NCBI RefSeq assembly: GCF_049532895.1
Contig: NZ_CP064031.1
Coordinates: forward strand, 5,332,001-5,396,000
Source: Dyella_B acidisoli
GTDB taxonomy: Bacteria > Pseudomonadota > Gammaproteobacteria > Xanthomonadales > Rhodanobacteraceae
Direction: 5' to 3'
Length of the DNA: 64,000 nucleotides
Part shown: positions 28,101 through 35,411 of the stretch, one piece after another
Layout of the letters: each line of letters begins with the position of its first letter
How positions within the stretch are numbered: the first letter of the stretch is position 1
Notes under the pieces: generated by a model
Database searches by the model: none
What the model saw: the letters and a program-made list of their open reading frames with translations, nothing else
Told to the model about the DNA's origin: nothing
Program-made: the position numbers and the translations under genes

Positions 28101-28285
28101 TGGCGTGTCTTGTTCGCCGCTTCGTCCGCCACGACGGGCGGGGATGTGAGCACTGCAGCAACGCACAACACCAGCGGTTGTGCGCACGCAAGCATGCAGC
28201 GAAGCAGGGAGCCCGGCTTTCCGGCATTACCCAGGATGTGCGGCATGCGAATCCGCAGCATCCGTCCCCCACAGCTTCGGCGCAT
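25169..28285 (-). CDS. TonB-dependent receptor with N-terminal STN domain
   Basis: About 1,038 residues. A signal peptide (LLRCMLACAQPLVLCVAAVLTSP) is followed by an STN domain (HYSVAAGELRSALDALAAQ ... TPIEALQRLLAGTGVSWKIV), a plug domain (PTYTITAAEIRARGFNSLAEVLQNS ... ASSIYGSQAIGGVINIVTR) and a 22-strand barrel. The last strand is not the usual aromatic end (RLNGAGH). STN domains signal occupancy to FecR-type regulators or are shared with secretin plugs; a FecI/FecR pair lies about 5 kb upstream on the same strand. Several starts are possible (28327, 28285, 28261); 28285 has GACGGGG just upstream. The ligand is not known; the neighbouring secreted protease would fit peptide uptake, but that is inference. 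Confidence 0.9.
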   Translation of the reverse strand: MRRSCGGRMLRIRMPHILGNAGKPGSLLRCMLACAQPLVLCVAAVLTSPPVVADEAANKTRHYSVAAGELRSALDALAAQGDIQIVYDPALVNGKTTRGVAGRFTPIEALQRLLAGTGVSWKIVNAFTFVLEPPAIFHPSSTTIAAPVIEEKPQTLNAVTVSGSLISNANIQTATPTYTITAAEIRARGFNSLAEVLQNSVLATGSTQGPQAAGSFTQGAQTVSFFGLGPQFTLILLDGKPVANFGRLYNGTINFNSVSNLPVALIDHIDVMPGGASSIYGSQAIGGVINIVTRSHMEGGEITVQAGGYSDGGGASQRLSGAYGHDFGKWRVLAAIEFDNQSAIWGYQRPLTASDGGTPSTQAAVLDFGTAATFNGNQLGYIPPPNGCAQQLFGGSTVLVTSKAPNPPGDYCGASKLNGYTTYSNQLRNVDGMLKLAYQLNDHVRFYGDAMVNSQQQRWFPGPSAWFSDDLPHSGIEDASTGHYLTLERFFAPEEMPGGAAGQMYRQNDLLYQADIGANGRWGDSGWDWDVYYLRSGDRTEVIEPLAIETKIDAYFNTLLGPVLGVDPQSGLNLYNPNYRAFFQALTPAQYASFTQGVDESSRTWINTTRATLSNASLFALPGGDAGFAALLEGGSEAWYEPVNPLFTQSAIYDHAATGGGGKRFHAATAFEWNLPLLKVLTMDLSGRYDYYALDHGSNNRKFTYKAGLEYRPLASWLIRGNYTTSFKAPDLSSIFLGPTDYYTTITDYYQCARANSATCGTAYQYGVQGTTLANPKLQPTSAQSWTLGTVWSPADGLDLSVDYLHIAIQNEVVQQVLDPVLQTDAQCLLGQRDPHSAACQAAFNQIHRAYTYGPITSVTTYYANLANEVTKSIMGSARYHFPLFHLGMLDVQFDYNDVLKHDFQIASGQLPINQLANAQYSTEFKSILNGSVTWTSPGGRWTGTLYGHRYGPSPNFAAANNGIGAGHVSPWITFNASASYRPTRNLGFSLLINNIANKMPPRDMGYVSYPYFNNQNYNIYGREILLLADMRLNGAGH

Positions 28286-28431
28286 CCCCGTCTTTTGCCT
28301 CCCAGTCCCATCCCCACAAAGGGACATGTCCACAACCCGCTCTGCGGCAGGCGGTTTGATGATAGGACAAGGCAGACCGCTCGTGCGGTCGAATATTCAT
28401 AAAGCGCGCTCGATACGGAACGCAGGGCACG

Positions 28432-28460
28432 TGCAGGTTGAGGTTTACCCCCAACCTGCA
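28432..28460. repeat. Hairpin between peptidase and receptor genes
   Basis: TGCAGGTTG and CAACCTGCA make a perfect 9-bp stem around an 11-base loop, between two minus-strand genes. No T-run follows; it may be a REP-type remnant or an mRNA-end hairpin. Confidence 0.5.
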
Positions 28461-28506
28461 TGAGCATCCCAACTTCGGCGCGCGTCCCTGCGCACCGAAA
28501 ACCCCA

Positions 28507-30993
28507 TCAGAACGACAGGCTCCAGCTGTTGAGCGTGCCGTAATCGCCGTAGTACTGCGGATCGTTGTCGATGACCTTCAGCTTCCACGTGCCATTGGCC
28601 GGCACCGACGAGGCATTCACCGTCCAGGTGGTGTTGATGTTGCCGTCGTCGCCGTAGTCCGGGTTCTGCAACACGGCGTACGCACCGTTCGGGGCAACCA
28701 GCTCGATGGTCAGGTCGCCCGACCAGTTGTGCGTGATGTTGGCGCTTACCTTCAACGTGGATGACGCATTACCCGTCCGGCCGGTCACCGCGATGCTGCT
28801 GGTGATGGTGGCGTTGTCATTGATCACCACTTGCTTGTTGTTGCTGAACACGCCGCCCGTACCGCCACCGCTGCTGCTGGTCACCGTTACCGAAGCGGAC
28901 TTGGTGTTGGTGGCGCCCGTGCTGTCCTTAACGGTCAGCGTGACGGTATAGGTGCCGGCCGCCGCATAGGTGTGGCTGGGGCTGGCCGAGGTGGACGTGC
29001 TGTTGTCGCCGAAGTTCCAGGCGTACGAGCTGATCGTGCCACCCGTATCGGTGGAGCTGTTGGTGAAGCTCACCGCAAGGCCATTCACCGTATCAGTGAA
29101 GTTGGCCACCGGGTTGCCGGTGGTGGTGCCACCGCCACTGCTGGAGCCGCCCCAATACTTCGTGACGTAAGCATTGAACTTGGCGACGTCGAGACTGCCC
29201 CAGCCGGTGGTGTTGTCGTAACCCGCGGCAGCGTTGTAGCCGTAGCCGTTGTAACCGTTGTTGCCCGAGGTCACGTCATGCAGCGGCGTGGCGTCCTTGG
29301 GGAAGTAGGTGTACATGTTCTGCGTCGGCAGACCGAGCGAGTTGTTGTTGGCCGACTGGATGCGTGCCCACATGCCCACGAACAGCGGCGATGCCAGGCT
29401 GGTGCCGCCCACCTGCTGATTGGCCTGGCCATTGATCACGATCAGGGCGCCGGAACCGGAGGCTGCATCGAATGCCACGTCCGGCACCTGGCGCTTGGTC
29501 ACCGACGAACCCAGTGCGGATGTCTGCCATGCAGGCGCGTTCTCGAACAAGCTGACGCCACCGCCCGTGGCCCAAAGGCGCTCGTTGTTGTCGCCATTGC
29601 TCGGATTGACCGCGGCAAGGCCTTCGTTCCAAACCGTCTCGCCCGCCCAGGTGGTGTTGCCGTTGGTGCTGAGCGTGGTGCCGCCCACTGCCACGACGTT
29701 CGGCGAGGAAGCCGGTTCGCTCACGCTGTAATGGCTCAGGTCGATCTGCACCGTGCCGCTGGAATTGGCGACATAGCCCGGTGCGCCTGCGGTGGGATCG
29801 CTCGACCACTGATACACGCCGGCATCGCCCGACGAGACGGAGAACGTCTGGCCCTGCGCAACAGCCTGCGCGAACACCTTGTCGTCGGCTGCCTGCGTGC
29901 CGGAATTGTTTGCCGCCGTCTCATCTTCGCCCAACGATACGTTGATCACCTTGGCGACGTTATCCGTCACGGCTTGGTTGTAGGCGGCGGTGATGGCTGC
30001 GTCGGTCAACTGGCTGTCATTGGCATCGCCGTTGATCGCCGCGTAGAAGATGAGCTGCTTCACACCGCCGGACATCGCCACGATGTCCTGGCTGTCCAGA
30101 TCCCATTCCGACGGATCGCCGTCGTTGGCGAGCGTGCCGGTGCCCGCGGCGACCGTCTTCGTGTTCACCGTGGCCAAGCCGGCGCTGCTGGTGAAGGAGT
30201 TGAGATCGCTGATCGTCTGGGTCATGTCACCCCAGGTAATGATGCCGACCACGGTGTTGGAAGCGGTAGGCGTGCTGCCCACATCGTAGATCTGCGGAAA
30301 ATCGGTGGGATTGTGGCCAGTCACACCCGCGGTCGCTTGCGTTTTGATCGCGTCGCTGCTGATGCGATGTGACATCACATGCGGCTTGGCGTAATCCTGC
30401 AAGCCCAGCACGCCATCCACGATGCTACCGAGCGATTGCGGCACCGTCACATCCGTGGCGTTGGCGTAGTGCGCCTTGCCCTTGAAGCTGAAGGTCTTCA
30501 TGTTGGCGTTGAACGCTGCGTTGGCATTTGCCGCGCTACCGTCCGCCGAGACCAGCATATTGTTCGGCGACACCTTGATGTTGCGGAAGCCGGACGTTTG
30601 CAGATGCGCGACCACCGCCTGCACCTGTGCATTGGTTGGCGCGTACTGCGCCTTGAACTGTGCGGGCGTCAGGAAGTGATGGTAATTCGCACTGCCGGGC
30701 TGATTCACGGAAGCGAGAAAACTCTGCAGCTGATCAACATTGCGCAGATTAAGACTCACTTCCACGTGCAGCGGCTTGCTTTCTTCCAGCGGCGCGATCT
30801 GTGTGGCATCGATCGACGGATGCCCGGTCATCACCAGCTTGGAAACCTTGGTGCCTGTATTTTCAATACCTGCATGCGTGCGCGTCCCCACGCGCGTATC
30901 GGCACCGTGCGCCGAGACCGACAACAGCGCCAGCGACAACGCCGCCGGCAACAACAATGGACGAACCCCCAAAACCCCGTAATGCTTCGACAT
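28507..30993 (-). CDS. S53 family serine-carboxyl peptidase (xanthomonalisin-like) with PKD and P-type domains
   Basis: About 828 residues from the ATG at 30993 (GGGAG upstream). Order: signal peptide; pro-kumamolisin activation domain (residues ~60-190, LRNVDQLQSFLASVNQPGS, YHHFLTPAQF); S53 catalytic domain with the Glu-x3-Asp motif in PSEWDLDSQD, the oxyanion Asp in SSGDAGVYQW and the nucleophile in GGTSLASP; a PKD domain (SYAWNFGDNSTS, HTYAAAGTYTVTLTV); and a C-terminal proprotein-convertase-type P domain (TIELVAPNGAYAVLQN). Sedolisins are acid-acting secreted endopeptidases, pepstatin-insensitive. This architecture matches xanthomonalisin. The gene precedes the TonB receptor on the same strand, with a hairpin between. 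Confidence 0.93.
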   Translation of the reverse strand: MSKHYGVLGVRPLLLPAALSLALLSVSAHGADTRVGTRTHAGIENTGTKVSKLVMTGHPSIDATQIAPLEESKPLHVEVSLNLRNVDQLQSFLASVNQPGSANYHHFLTPAQFKAQYAPTNAQVQAVVAHLQTSGFRNIKVSPNNMLVSADGSAANANAAFNANMKTFSFKGKAHYANATDVTVPQSLGSIVDGVLGLQDYAKPHVMSHRISSDAIKTQATAGVTGHNPTDFPQIYDVGSTPTASNTVVGIITWGDMTQTISDLNSFTSSAGLATVNTKTVAAGTGTLANDGDPSEWDLDSQDIVAMSGGVKQLIFYAAINGDANDSQLTDAAITAAYNQAVTDNVAKVINVSLGEDETAANNSGTQAADDKVFAQAVAQGQTFSVSSGDAGVYQWSSDPTAGAPGYVANSSGTVQIDLSHYSVSEPASSPNVVAVGGTTLSTNGNTTWAGETVWNEGLAAVNPSNGDNNERLWATGGGVSLFENAPAWQTSALGSSVTKRQVPDVAFDAASGSGALIVINGQANQQVGGTSLASPLFVGMWARIQSANNNSLGLPTQNMYTYFPKDATPLHDVTSGNNGYNGYGYNAAAGYDNTTGWGSLDVAKFNAYVTKYWGGSSSGGGTTTGNPVANFTDTVNGLAVSFTNSSTDTGGTISSYAWNFGDNSTSTSASPSHTYAAAGTYTVTLTVKDSTGATNTKSASVTVTSSSGGGTGGVFSNNKQVVINDNATITSSIAVTGRTGNASSTLKVSANITHNWSGDLTIELVAPNGAYAVLQNPDYGDDGNINTTWTVNASSVPANGTWKLKVIDNDPQYYGDYGTLNSWSLSF

Positions 30994-31138
30994 GTATGAA
31001 CTCCCAAATTTTTCAGGGCAAACGAAGCCGATGCGGCTCGCAAGCCTCATGCGTTAGTTATGGCCGCACATGCGGCACGTCGATTCACAGCGATGCCGGC
31101 GCGCTGGATTGAACTCTCTGAACGGCTGCGTCCCCTAA

Positions 31139-31300
31139 GGGATGCCCCGACTCATTCCACGCAGGCGTCACCGCCCCTGTGTGTCCGCAACTCTTCGGTC
31201 CATCGTCTCGACAGACATCCAGTCTGCCTTCGCCGATGGCCCTGTGATCTGCGAACACACAGGGGCGGTGACACCTACGCGGAACGAATCAGAGCATCCC
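31139..31300. repeat. Long inverted repeat (about 51-bp arms)
   Basis: Arms 31139-31190 and 31250-31300 are near-perfect inverted copies (core GTCACCGCCCCTGTGTG), separated by 59 bases that contain nested short stems (CCATCG/CGATGG, AGAC/GTCT). The whole could fold as a single ~160-base hairpin. It sits 150-300 bases upstream of the S53 peptidase start. No coding potential is evident in it; it resembles a MITE or a large REP composite. Confidence 0.8.
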
Positions 31301-31449
31301 AAGATCCCTCACGCAGTCCGCATTGCAGCGTCGCCGATCAATAAGACGGGGTCGTTGAAGACATCCCTACCTGATAGACGTTAGGAAGCATTGTTGATTG
31401 CAATGTGCGTAACGTCATATGTGAATTGGAACGAGATAAATTTTGTTTC

Positions 31450-31611
31450 GTCATGTTCGTGCAAGCAGGGGGCCTTTTTTGCTCTTGGCGGTGCTGCTGC
31501 ATTTTGTGTTGTTGTGGCATTGCCTGCGGCGCTTTCGGACGCCGTCGGCGCCCGAGTCACTTTTCTTTGCGGGCCCAAAGAAAAGTAACCCAAAGAAATG
31601 GCCTAACAGGC
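31450..31611. repeat. ~150-bp dispersed repeat, left copy
   Basis: Contains the self-complementary core ACTTTTCTTTGCGGGCCCAA followed by AGAAAAGTAACCC. An inverted relative lies on the other side of the IS30 element (33037-33184), roughly 80% similar over ~150 bases by eye. This copy is uninterrupted and shows what the other copy looked like before the IS30 insertion. Confidence 0.8.
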
Positions 31612-31919
31612 TCACAGCATGGGGAGGCTCACAGCATGGGGAGGCTAAAAGCCTGAACGTGTATGGCTAGATAGGTGGTTGGTCGCCCAAGGTTCTACGC
31701 CCCCGCTATACCGCGAGGCGTCGAAGCGCTGAGGACTTAAGGCAGATCTCAGCCAAGCTCAACCTATCGGCAAGCGCGCTTTAAGCCCTCAATGCTTCGA
31801 CGCCTCGCGGTATAGCGGCGCCGTGGAAGCTTGGCCCGCCAACGATCAAAGCAAGGCGTCATCCTTCAGGCTTGTAACCCATGCAATGCCATGAGCTCTT
31901 CAGGCCATTTCTTTGGGTT
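31612..31919. repeat. Non-coding spacer with 38-bp inverted repeat
   Basis: No gene is seen. Arms 31703-31740 and 31781-31818 match at 35 of 38 positions (core TACCGCGAGGCGTCGAAGC) around a 40-base loop, giving another very stable hairpin. A direct repeat GGCTCACAGCATGGGGA occurs twice at about 31611-31645. The last ~20 bases (CATTTCTTTGGGTT) belong to the right copy of the dispersed repeat, split off by the IS30. Confidence 0.75.
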
Positions 31920-33036
31920 GGCGGTCTCTAAACTCAAGTGCAACACCCCCGATTGAGGTGCTGTATGGGACAGAGTTACCACCATCTGAGCGCGGAAGAA
32001 CGTGGCGCCATCATGGTCGGCAAGGCGCGCGGTGAGAGCGCCCGGCAAATGGCGGCATGGTTGAACCGTTCTGCCAGCACGATCTGGCGAGAATTGGCGC
32101 GCAATGGCCATCGTGAATCTTCCGAAGGCCCCGTTATGGGGCGACCGCGCTTGACCTATGACGCACAACGGGCCGGGCGACGGGCGGCCAAGTTACGTCA
32201 CAAGCCGCGCCGCCCACGCAAATTGACGCCCGATTCGCCCCTGTGGCATCAGGTGCGACAACGGCTAGCTCAGCGCTGGTCACCTCAGCAGATCAGTCGC
32301 ACACTGCGACGACAGCACCCTCATCAAGCGGATTGGCACGTGTCGCACGAGAGCATCTACACCGCTATCTATGCGGCGCCACGCGGGCAGTTGCGCCGAG
32401 AGCTGGTGGCGCTATTGAGGCAGCACAAATGCGCGCGTCGTCCTCGCGCACGAGGTACGGATCGACGTGGCCAGATGCCGGATTTGCCCAGCATCCATGA
32501 TCGGCCAACGGAGGCGAACGAACGACTTTTACCCGGTCACTGGGAAGGTGACTTGATCATGGGGGCCCGCAGCACGCCGCCCGTAGGCGTACTCGTGGAT
32601 CGTCAGACCTTGTTCCTAAAGTTGGTCAAGTTGCGGGGTAGCTCGGCACAGGAAGCCCTGGAAGGATTCAGCCGCGCCTTCGCCCCCTTGCCGGCATCGC
32701 TGCGCAAGACACTGACCTACGATCAGGGCAAGGAGATGGCTTTGCATAAGACCTTGTCCCGTCGTACGGGATTGGCCATTTATTTCGCCGATCCGCACAG
32801 TCCTTGGCAACGTGGGATCTGCGAAAACACCAACGGTTTGCTACGCCAGTATTTGCCTAAAGGAGAAGACCTCTCCATGTACACCCAACGTCAGTTGGAT
32901 GCGATCGCACGCCAACTCAATCTGCGCCCACGGGCCACCTTGGATTTTCATTGTCCGGCTGAAATGTTCATGCGTGCGCTGGGACGTCACGATCTGGCTC
33001 AGCAGATTGATGATGCACTTCTAGATTGACTCCGCC
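31920..33036 (+). mobile_element. IS30-family insertion sequence, complete
   Basis: 1,117 bases. The imperfect terminal inverted repeats begin GGCGG at the left end and end CCGCC at the right (inner part AAGTGCA conserved on both sides). Flanking GTT on each side (31917-31919 and 33037-33039) is a 3-bp target duplication. Removing the element plus one GTT restores a copy of the dispersed repeat that matches the intact copy at 31450-31611, which fixes both boundaries. Confidence 0.92.
31965..33029 (+). CDS. IS30 family transposase
   Basis: 354 residues. The N-terminal helix-turn-helix is typical of the family (YHHLSAEERGAIMVGKARGESARQMAAWLNRSASTIWREL). The DDE catalytic domain follows with HWEGDLIMG (first Asp), LTYDQGKEMA (second Asp) and SPWQRGICENTNGLLRQYLPKG (Glu), all intact. 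The ATG at 31965 matches the family N-terminus. It fills nearly the whole element between the inverted repeats. The frame is uninterrupted, so the element may still be active. Confidence 0.95.
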   Translation: MGQSYHHLSAEERGAIMVGKARGESARQMAAWLNRSASTIWRELARNGHRESSEGPVMGRPRLTYDAQRAGRRAAKLRHKPRRPRKLTPDSPLWHQVRQRLAQRWSPQQISRTLRRQHPHQADWHVSHESIYTAIYAAPRGQLRRELVALLRQHKCARRPRARGTDRRGQMPDLPSIHDRPTEANERLLPGHWEGDLIMGARSTPPVGVLVDRQTLFLKLVKLRGSSAQEALEGFSRAFAPLPASLRKTLTYDQGKEMALHKTLSRRTGLAIYFADPHSPWQRGICENTNGLLRQYLPKGEDLSMYTQRQLDAIARQLNLRPRATLDFHCPAEMFMRALGRHDLAQQIDDALLD

Positions 33037-33197
33037 GTTACTTTTCCTTGGGCCAGCAAAGAAAAGTGACTCGGGCCCTTTAGGGGTCGAAAGCTCCGAA
33101 AGCGCCGCAGGCAATCCCCCAACAACACAACATGCAGCAGCATCGCCAAGAACAAACAAGGACTCCTGCTTTCGCAGAAATGACGGCTATGTGAGTT
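33037..33197. repeat. ~150-bp dispersed repeat, right copy (inverted, split by IS30)
   Basis: Reverse-complement relative of 31450-31611, starting inside its palindromic core (GTTACTTTTCCTTGGGCC) because the IS30 separated the first ~20 bases. It ends in a fragment of another common repeat (CTGCTTTCGCAGAAATGAC). Confidence 0.8.
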
Positions 33198-33271
33198 CGT
33201 AGGCTGGGATGCAATCCCAGCACTATGTTGTCGACATGCATGGTGATGCTGGGATTGCATCCCGGCCTACG
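33198..33271. repeat. GTAG-type REP doublet
   Basis: CGTAGGCTGGGATGCAATCC at the left and its mirror ending GGCCTACG at the right; inner stems CTGGGAT/ATCCCAG. Same layout as 3475-3548. It lies just beyond the stop of the FecR-type gene. Confidence 0.8.
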
Positions 33272-33278
33272 CGTTTCG

Positions 33279-34286
33279 TTAGCGAGACAATACGATCTGC
33301 TTGTCGCCAACACGCTTGGCGCGAATCGACCAGCCTTGCTGCAACATTTGCAGCAACGTCTGCTGATCGCCAGTGCGGAAAACGCCGCTGATGTGGATGT
33401 TCTGCAAGGACGGATCAGCGATCTCGACCTTGGTGTAGCTATAGCGATTCATCTCGGACAGTAGCTGCGGCAGGCGCCAGTCGTGCACGAACAGCTTGCC
33501 CTGCGTCCAGGCTTGCGCTTGCTGCATGTCGATCGCACGCACGGGAGTAATGTTTCCGCTTTGGTCAAAGCTCAGGCCTTGACCGCCGATCAGCGATGCA
33601 CTTTGTTCGCTGCTGTTCGCCGATTGTGTGGCGATGGCCAGCTTGCCCTTCAGCAGCGCCACATCGGTAGCGCCGTCATCGAGGCGTACCTGAAACTGCG
33701 TACCGACCGCCGTGACCGTGCCGCTGCCGGCATGCACCACGAACGGCCACGCATGATTACCCTGTACTGAAAATTGCGCCCGGCCACGCAAAAGGTCCAC
33801 GCGACGTGTACGCGAGCTGTAGCGAACAACTACTTCGCTATCCGTATCCAGCAACACCGACGAACCATCCGCGAGCTGCTGGGTGCGTTGCTGGCCGGCC
33901 GTCGTCATGTACGCGGTACCGACGGGATCGCTGGATGTCGACAACCAGCGGGGCAGGGCGACGGCGGCAACGAGTATCGCCAGGCCCGCCGCCAGCGCGG
34001 GAAACAACCAGCGGCGCGGTGCATGTGTCTCAGGTTCGCGGCGCAGGGCGCGGTTCGCCGCGGCGAGAATGGCCGGGTCTTTCACCGCCTCTGCGCTGCG
34101 CTTCCAGAGTATCTCCAGTTCGCGGTAGGCCACGGCATGCTTCGGGTCGGCATGTCGCCAGCGCTCGAATGCGGCGCGTTCCTCCGGCGGGCAATCCGCG
34201 TCGAGCAGGCGCGCAAACCAATGCGCGGCCTCGTCTTGCGAGCCGGCATGCACGCCCTGGTTCGTATTTTCCCTGTCCATGCCCAT
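33279..34286 (-). CDS. FecR-type anti-sigma regulator
   Basis: 335 residues. The N-terminal cytoplasmic domain (DEAAHWFARLLDADCPPEERAAFERWRHADPKHAVAYRELEILW) is the DUF4880/FecR-N anti-sigma module. One membrane helix follows (LFPALAAGLAILVAAVAL), then the periplasmic FecR domain (QQRTQQLADGSSVLLDTDSEVVVRY) and an STN-like C-terminal domain (RLPQLLSEMNRYSYTKVEIADPSLQNIHISGVF). It overlaps the sigma gene in a TAATG junction, so they are translationally coupled. It would relay a signal from an STN-bearing receptor to the sigma factor; the receptor at 25169 is the nearest candidate. Confidence 0.92.
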   Translation of the reverse strand: MGMDRENTNQGVHAGSQDEAAHWFARLLDADCPPEERAAFERWRHADPKHAVAYRELEILWKRSAEAVKDPAILAAANRALRREPETHAPRRWLFPALAAGLAILVAAVALPRWLSTSSDPVGTAYMTTAGQQRTQQLADGSSVLLDTDSEVVVRYSSRTRRVDLLRGRAQFSVQGNHAWPFVVHAGSGTVTAVGTQFQVRLDDGATDVALLKGKLAIATQSANSSEQSASLIGGQGLSFDQSGNITPVRAIDMQQAQAWTQGKLFVHDWRLPQLLSEMNRYSYTKVEIADPSLQNIHISGVFRTGDQQTLLQMLQQGWSIRAKRVGDKQIVLSR

Positions 34287-34867
34287 TACAACGTTTCCGT
34301 AGACGAATCACCTACCTTACGCCGCAACTGTGTAAGCGCGGTGGCAAGGTGCTTTTCCACCATCTTCATCGAGATGCCGCAGCGCTCGGCGATTTGCGCA
34401 TGGCTTAAGCCGTGCACGCGCTTGAGCAGGTAGACCCGCTGGCACTTGGGCGGCAGTTCCATAATGGCCCGGGTCAGGCGGGCCACCTGTTGGTCGTAAA
34501 GGGCGCGCTGTTCCGGGTTGTGCTCGCCGGCGGCTATTTCCAGGCTGTCCAGCGCCACGTGATCTTTGCTGTGATGGCTGAGTGCCACGCGGTACTGGTC
34601 ATGCGCCACGTTCACGGCGATCCGATAGAGCAGTTGCTTCCAGGCCGAAGGAGGCTCCGACTCCCGGTAGCGCAGCAGCTTGGCCATGCTTTCCTGGGCT
34701 GCATCCTCGGCATCCTGCTCGGAGGCCGTCCGCGCGCGCAGAAATTGCAGCAAGCCGCGAAACTGGCTGCGCAGAAACACCTCGAACCCATGCGCATTGG
34801 CGCGTACATCGATGGCCGGGACGTCCGGCAAAGGTCCCATCGATGCACTCTCCCGCTTGTCTTTCAT
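34286..34867 (-). CDS. ECF sigma factor, FecI-like
   Basis: 193 residues from the ATG at 34867 (MKDKRESASM). Region 2 is recognisable in QDAEDAAQESMAKLLRY and LLYRIAVNVAHDQYR; region 4 in LPPKCQRVYLLKRVHGLSHAQIAERCGISMKMVEKHLATAL. Coupled to the FecR-type gene downstream. FecI-type factors recruit RNA polymerase to iron-uptake or related receptor promoters after a surface signal. The frame remains open upstream to 34927, but the shorter start has CTGGGG nearby. Confidence 0.92.
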   Translation of the reverse strand: MKDKRESASMGPLPDVPAIDVRANAHGFEVFLRSQFRGLLQFLRARTASEQDAEDAAQESMAKLLRYRESEPPSAWKQLLYRIAVNVAHDQYRVALSHHSKDHVALDSLEIAAGEHNPEQRALYDQQVARLTRAIMELPPKCQRVYLLKRVHGLSHAQIAERCGISMKMVEKHLATALTQLRRKVGDSSTETL

Positions 34868-35197
34868 CCCCAGTTCCGCACCCAACCCAAAGAGCGTGGT
34901 CGAATGTGACGCAAAACGGGGTGGCATGCAAATCGGCGTCTGGTCGCCCCGTTTTTCTCAAGACTCCCCTCCCTCTAAGAGCCAAGGGCTTGAATCGTGC
35001 TAAATAAGTATCGGCCGTGACGAGCCGCGCTCGTCCATGATGAAAGGCGCCATCGCAATAGCCGGCGAGCGTAGAGCCCCGATCACCCAAGTGAACAACG
35101 CAAGACGGGACGCATATCCCATCACAAGCCTGGCAGGCATTTGTCACACAGGCTGAGGCAAGCTTGATAGAGATCCAAACATCTGGAGCATGTCGTC
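34868..35197. other. Intergenic region upstream of the FecI-like gene
   Basis: About 330 bases. It should carry the sigma factor promoter. I see no convincing gene, hairpin or repeat; the motif shared by the tpsB and tpsA promoters is absent. Confidence 0.5.
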
Positions 35198-35404
35198 GTG
35201 AATGTATCGGTGCAGCTTGAAAGGAACGAAGTCTCGGGCCTGGAAAATGTCGCAGAAGGGCGAGTTGCCGCTGTACCGGAGGACATCGTTTCACGCCTGC
35301 TGGCGATGGGGATGGTACAGAAGTCCCACGATGGTGCAGGGCGTGGCGTAACGCTGCAGCTCACCTCCAAGGGTCTTTCTTTCATTCGGTCAAGCGATCA
35401 GTGA
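35198..35404 (+). CDS. Hypothetical protein, 68 residues
   Basis: GTG start at 35198 preceded by CTGGAG. The product (with EDIVSRLLAMGMVQKS and GVTLQLTSKGLSFIRSSDQ) looks like the last helix and wing of a small winged-helix protein, but no family is certain. It ends eight bases from the stop of the convergent FecR-type gene. It could be a real small gene or chance; composition is reasonable. Confidence 0.4.
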   Translation: MNVSVQLERNEVSGLENVAEGRVAAVPEDIVSRLLAMGMVQKSHDGAGRGVTLQLTSKGLSFIRSSDQ

Positions 35405-35411
35405 GATCCGC

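Noticed and set aside
28831..30372. Long plus-strand open frame (513 codons) antisense to the S53 peptidase
   Set aside because: Low-complexity, Gly/Arg/Val/His-rich translation with no domain; typical mirror frame of a high-GC gene. The minus strand has a complete S53 architecture.
31405..31670. Short open frames in the repeat left of the IS30
   Set aside because: They read through the dispersed repeat and its palindrome; several overlapping frames are open, none has a ribosome site or protein-like composition.
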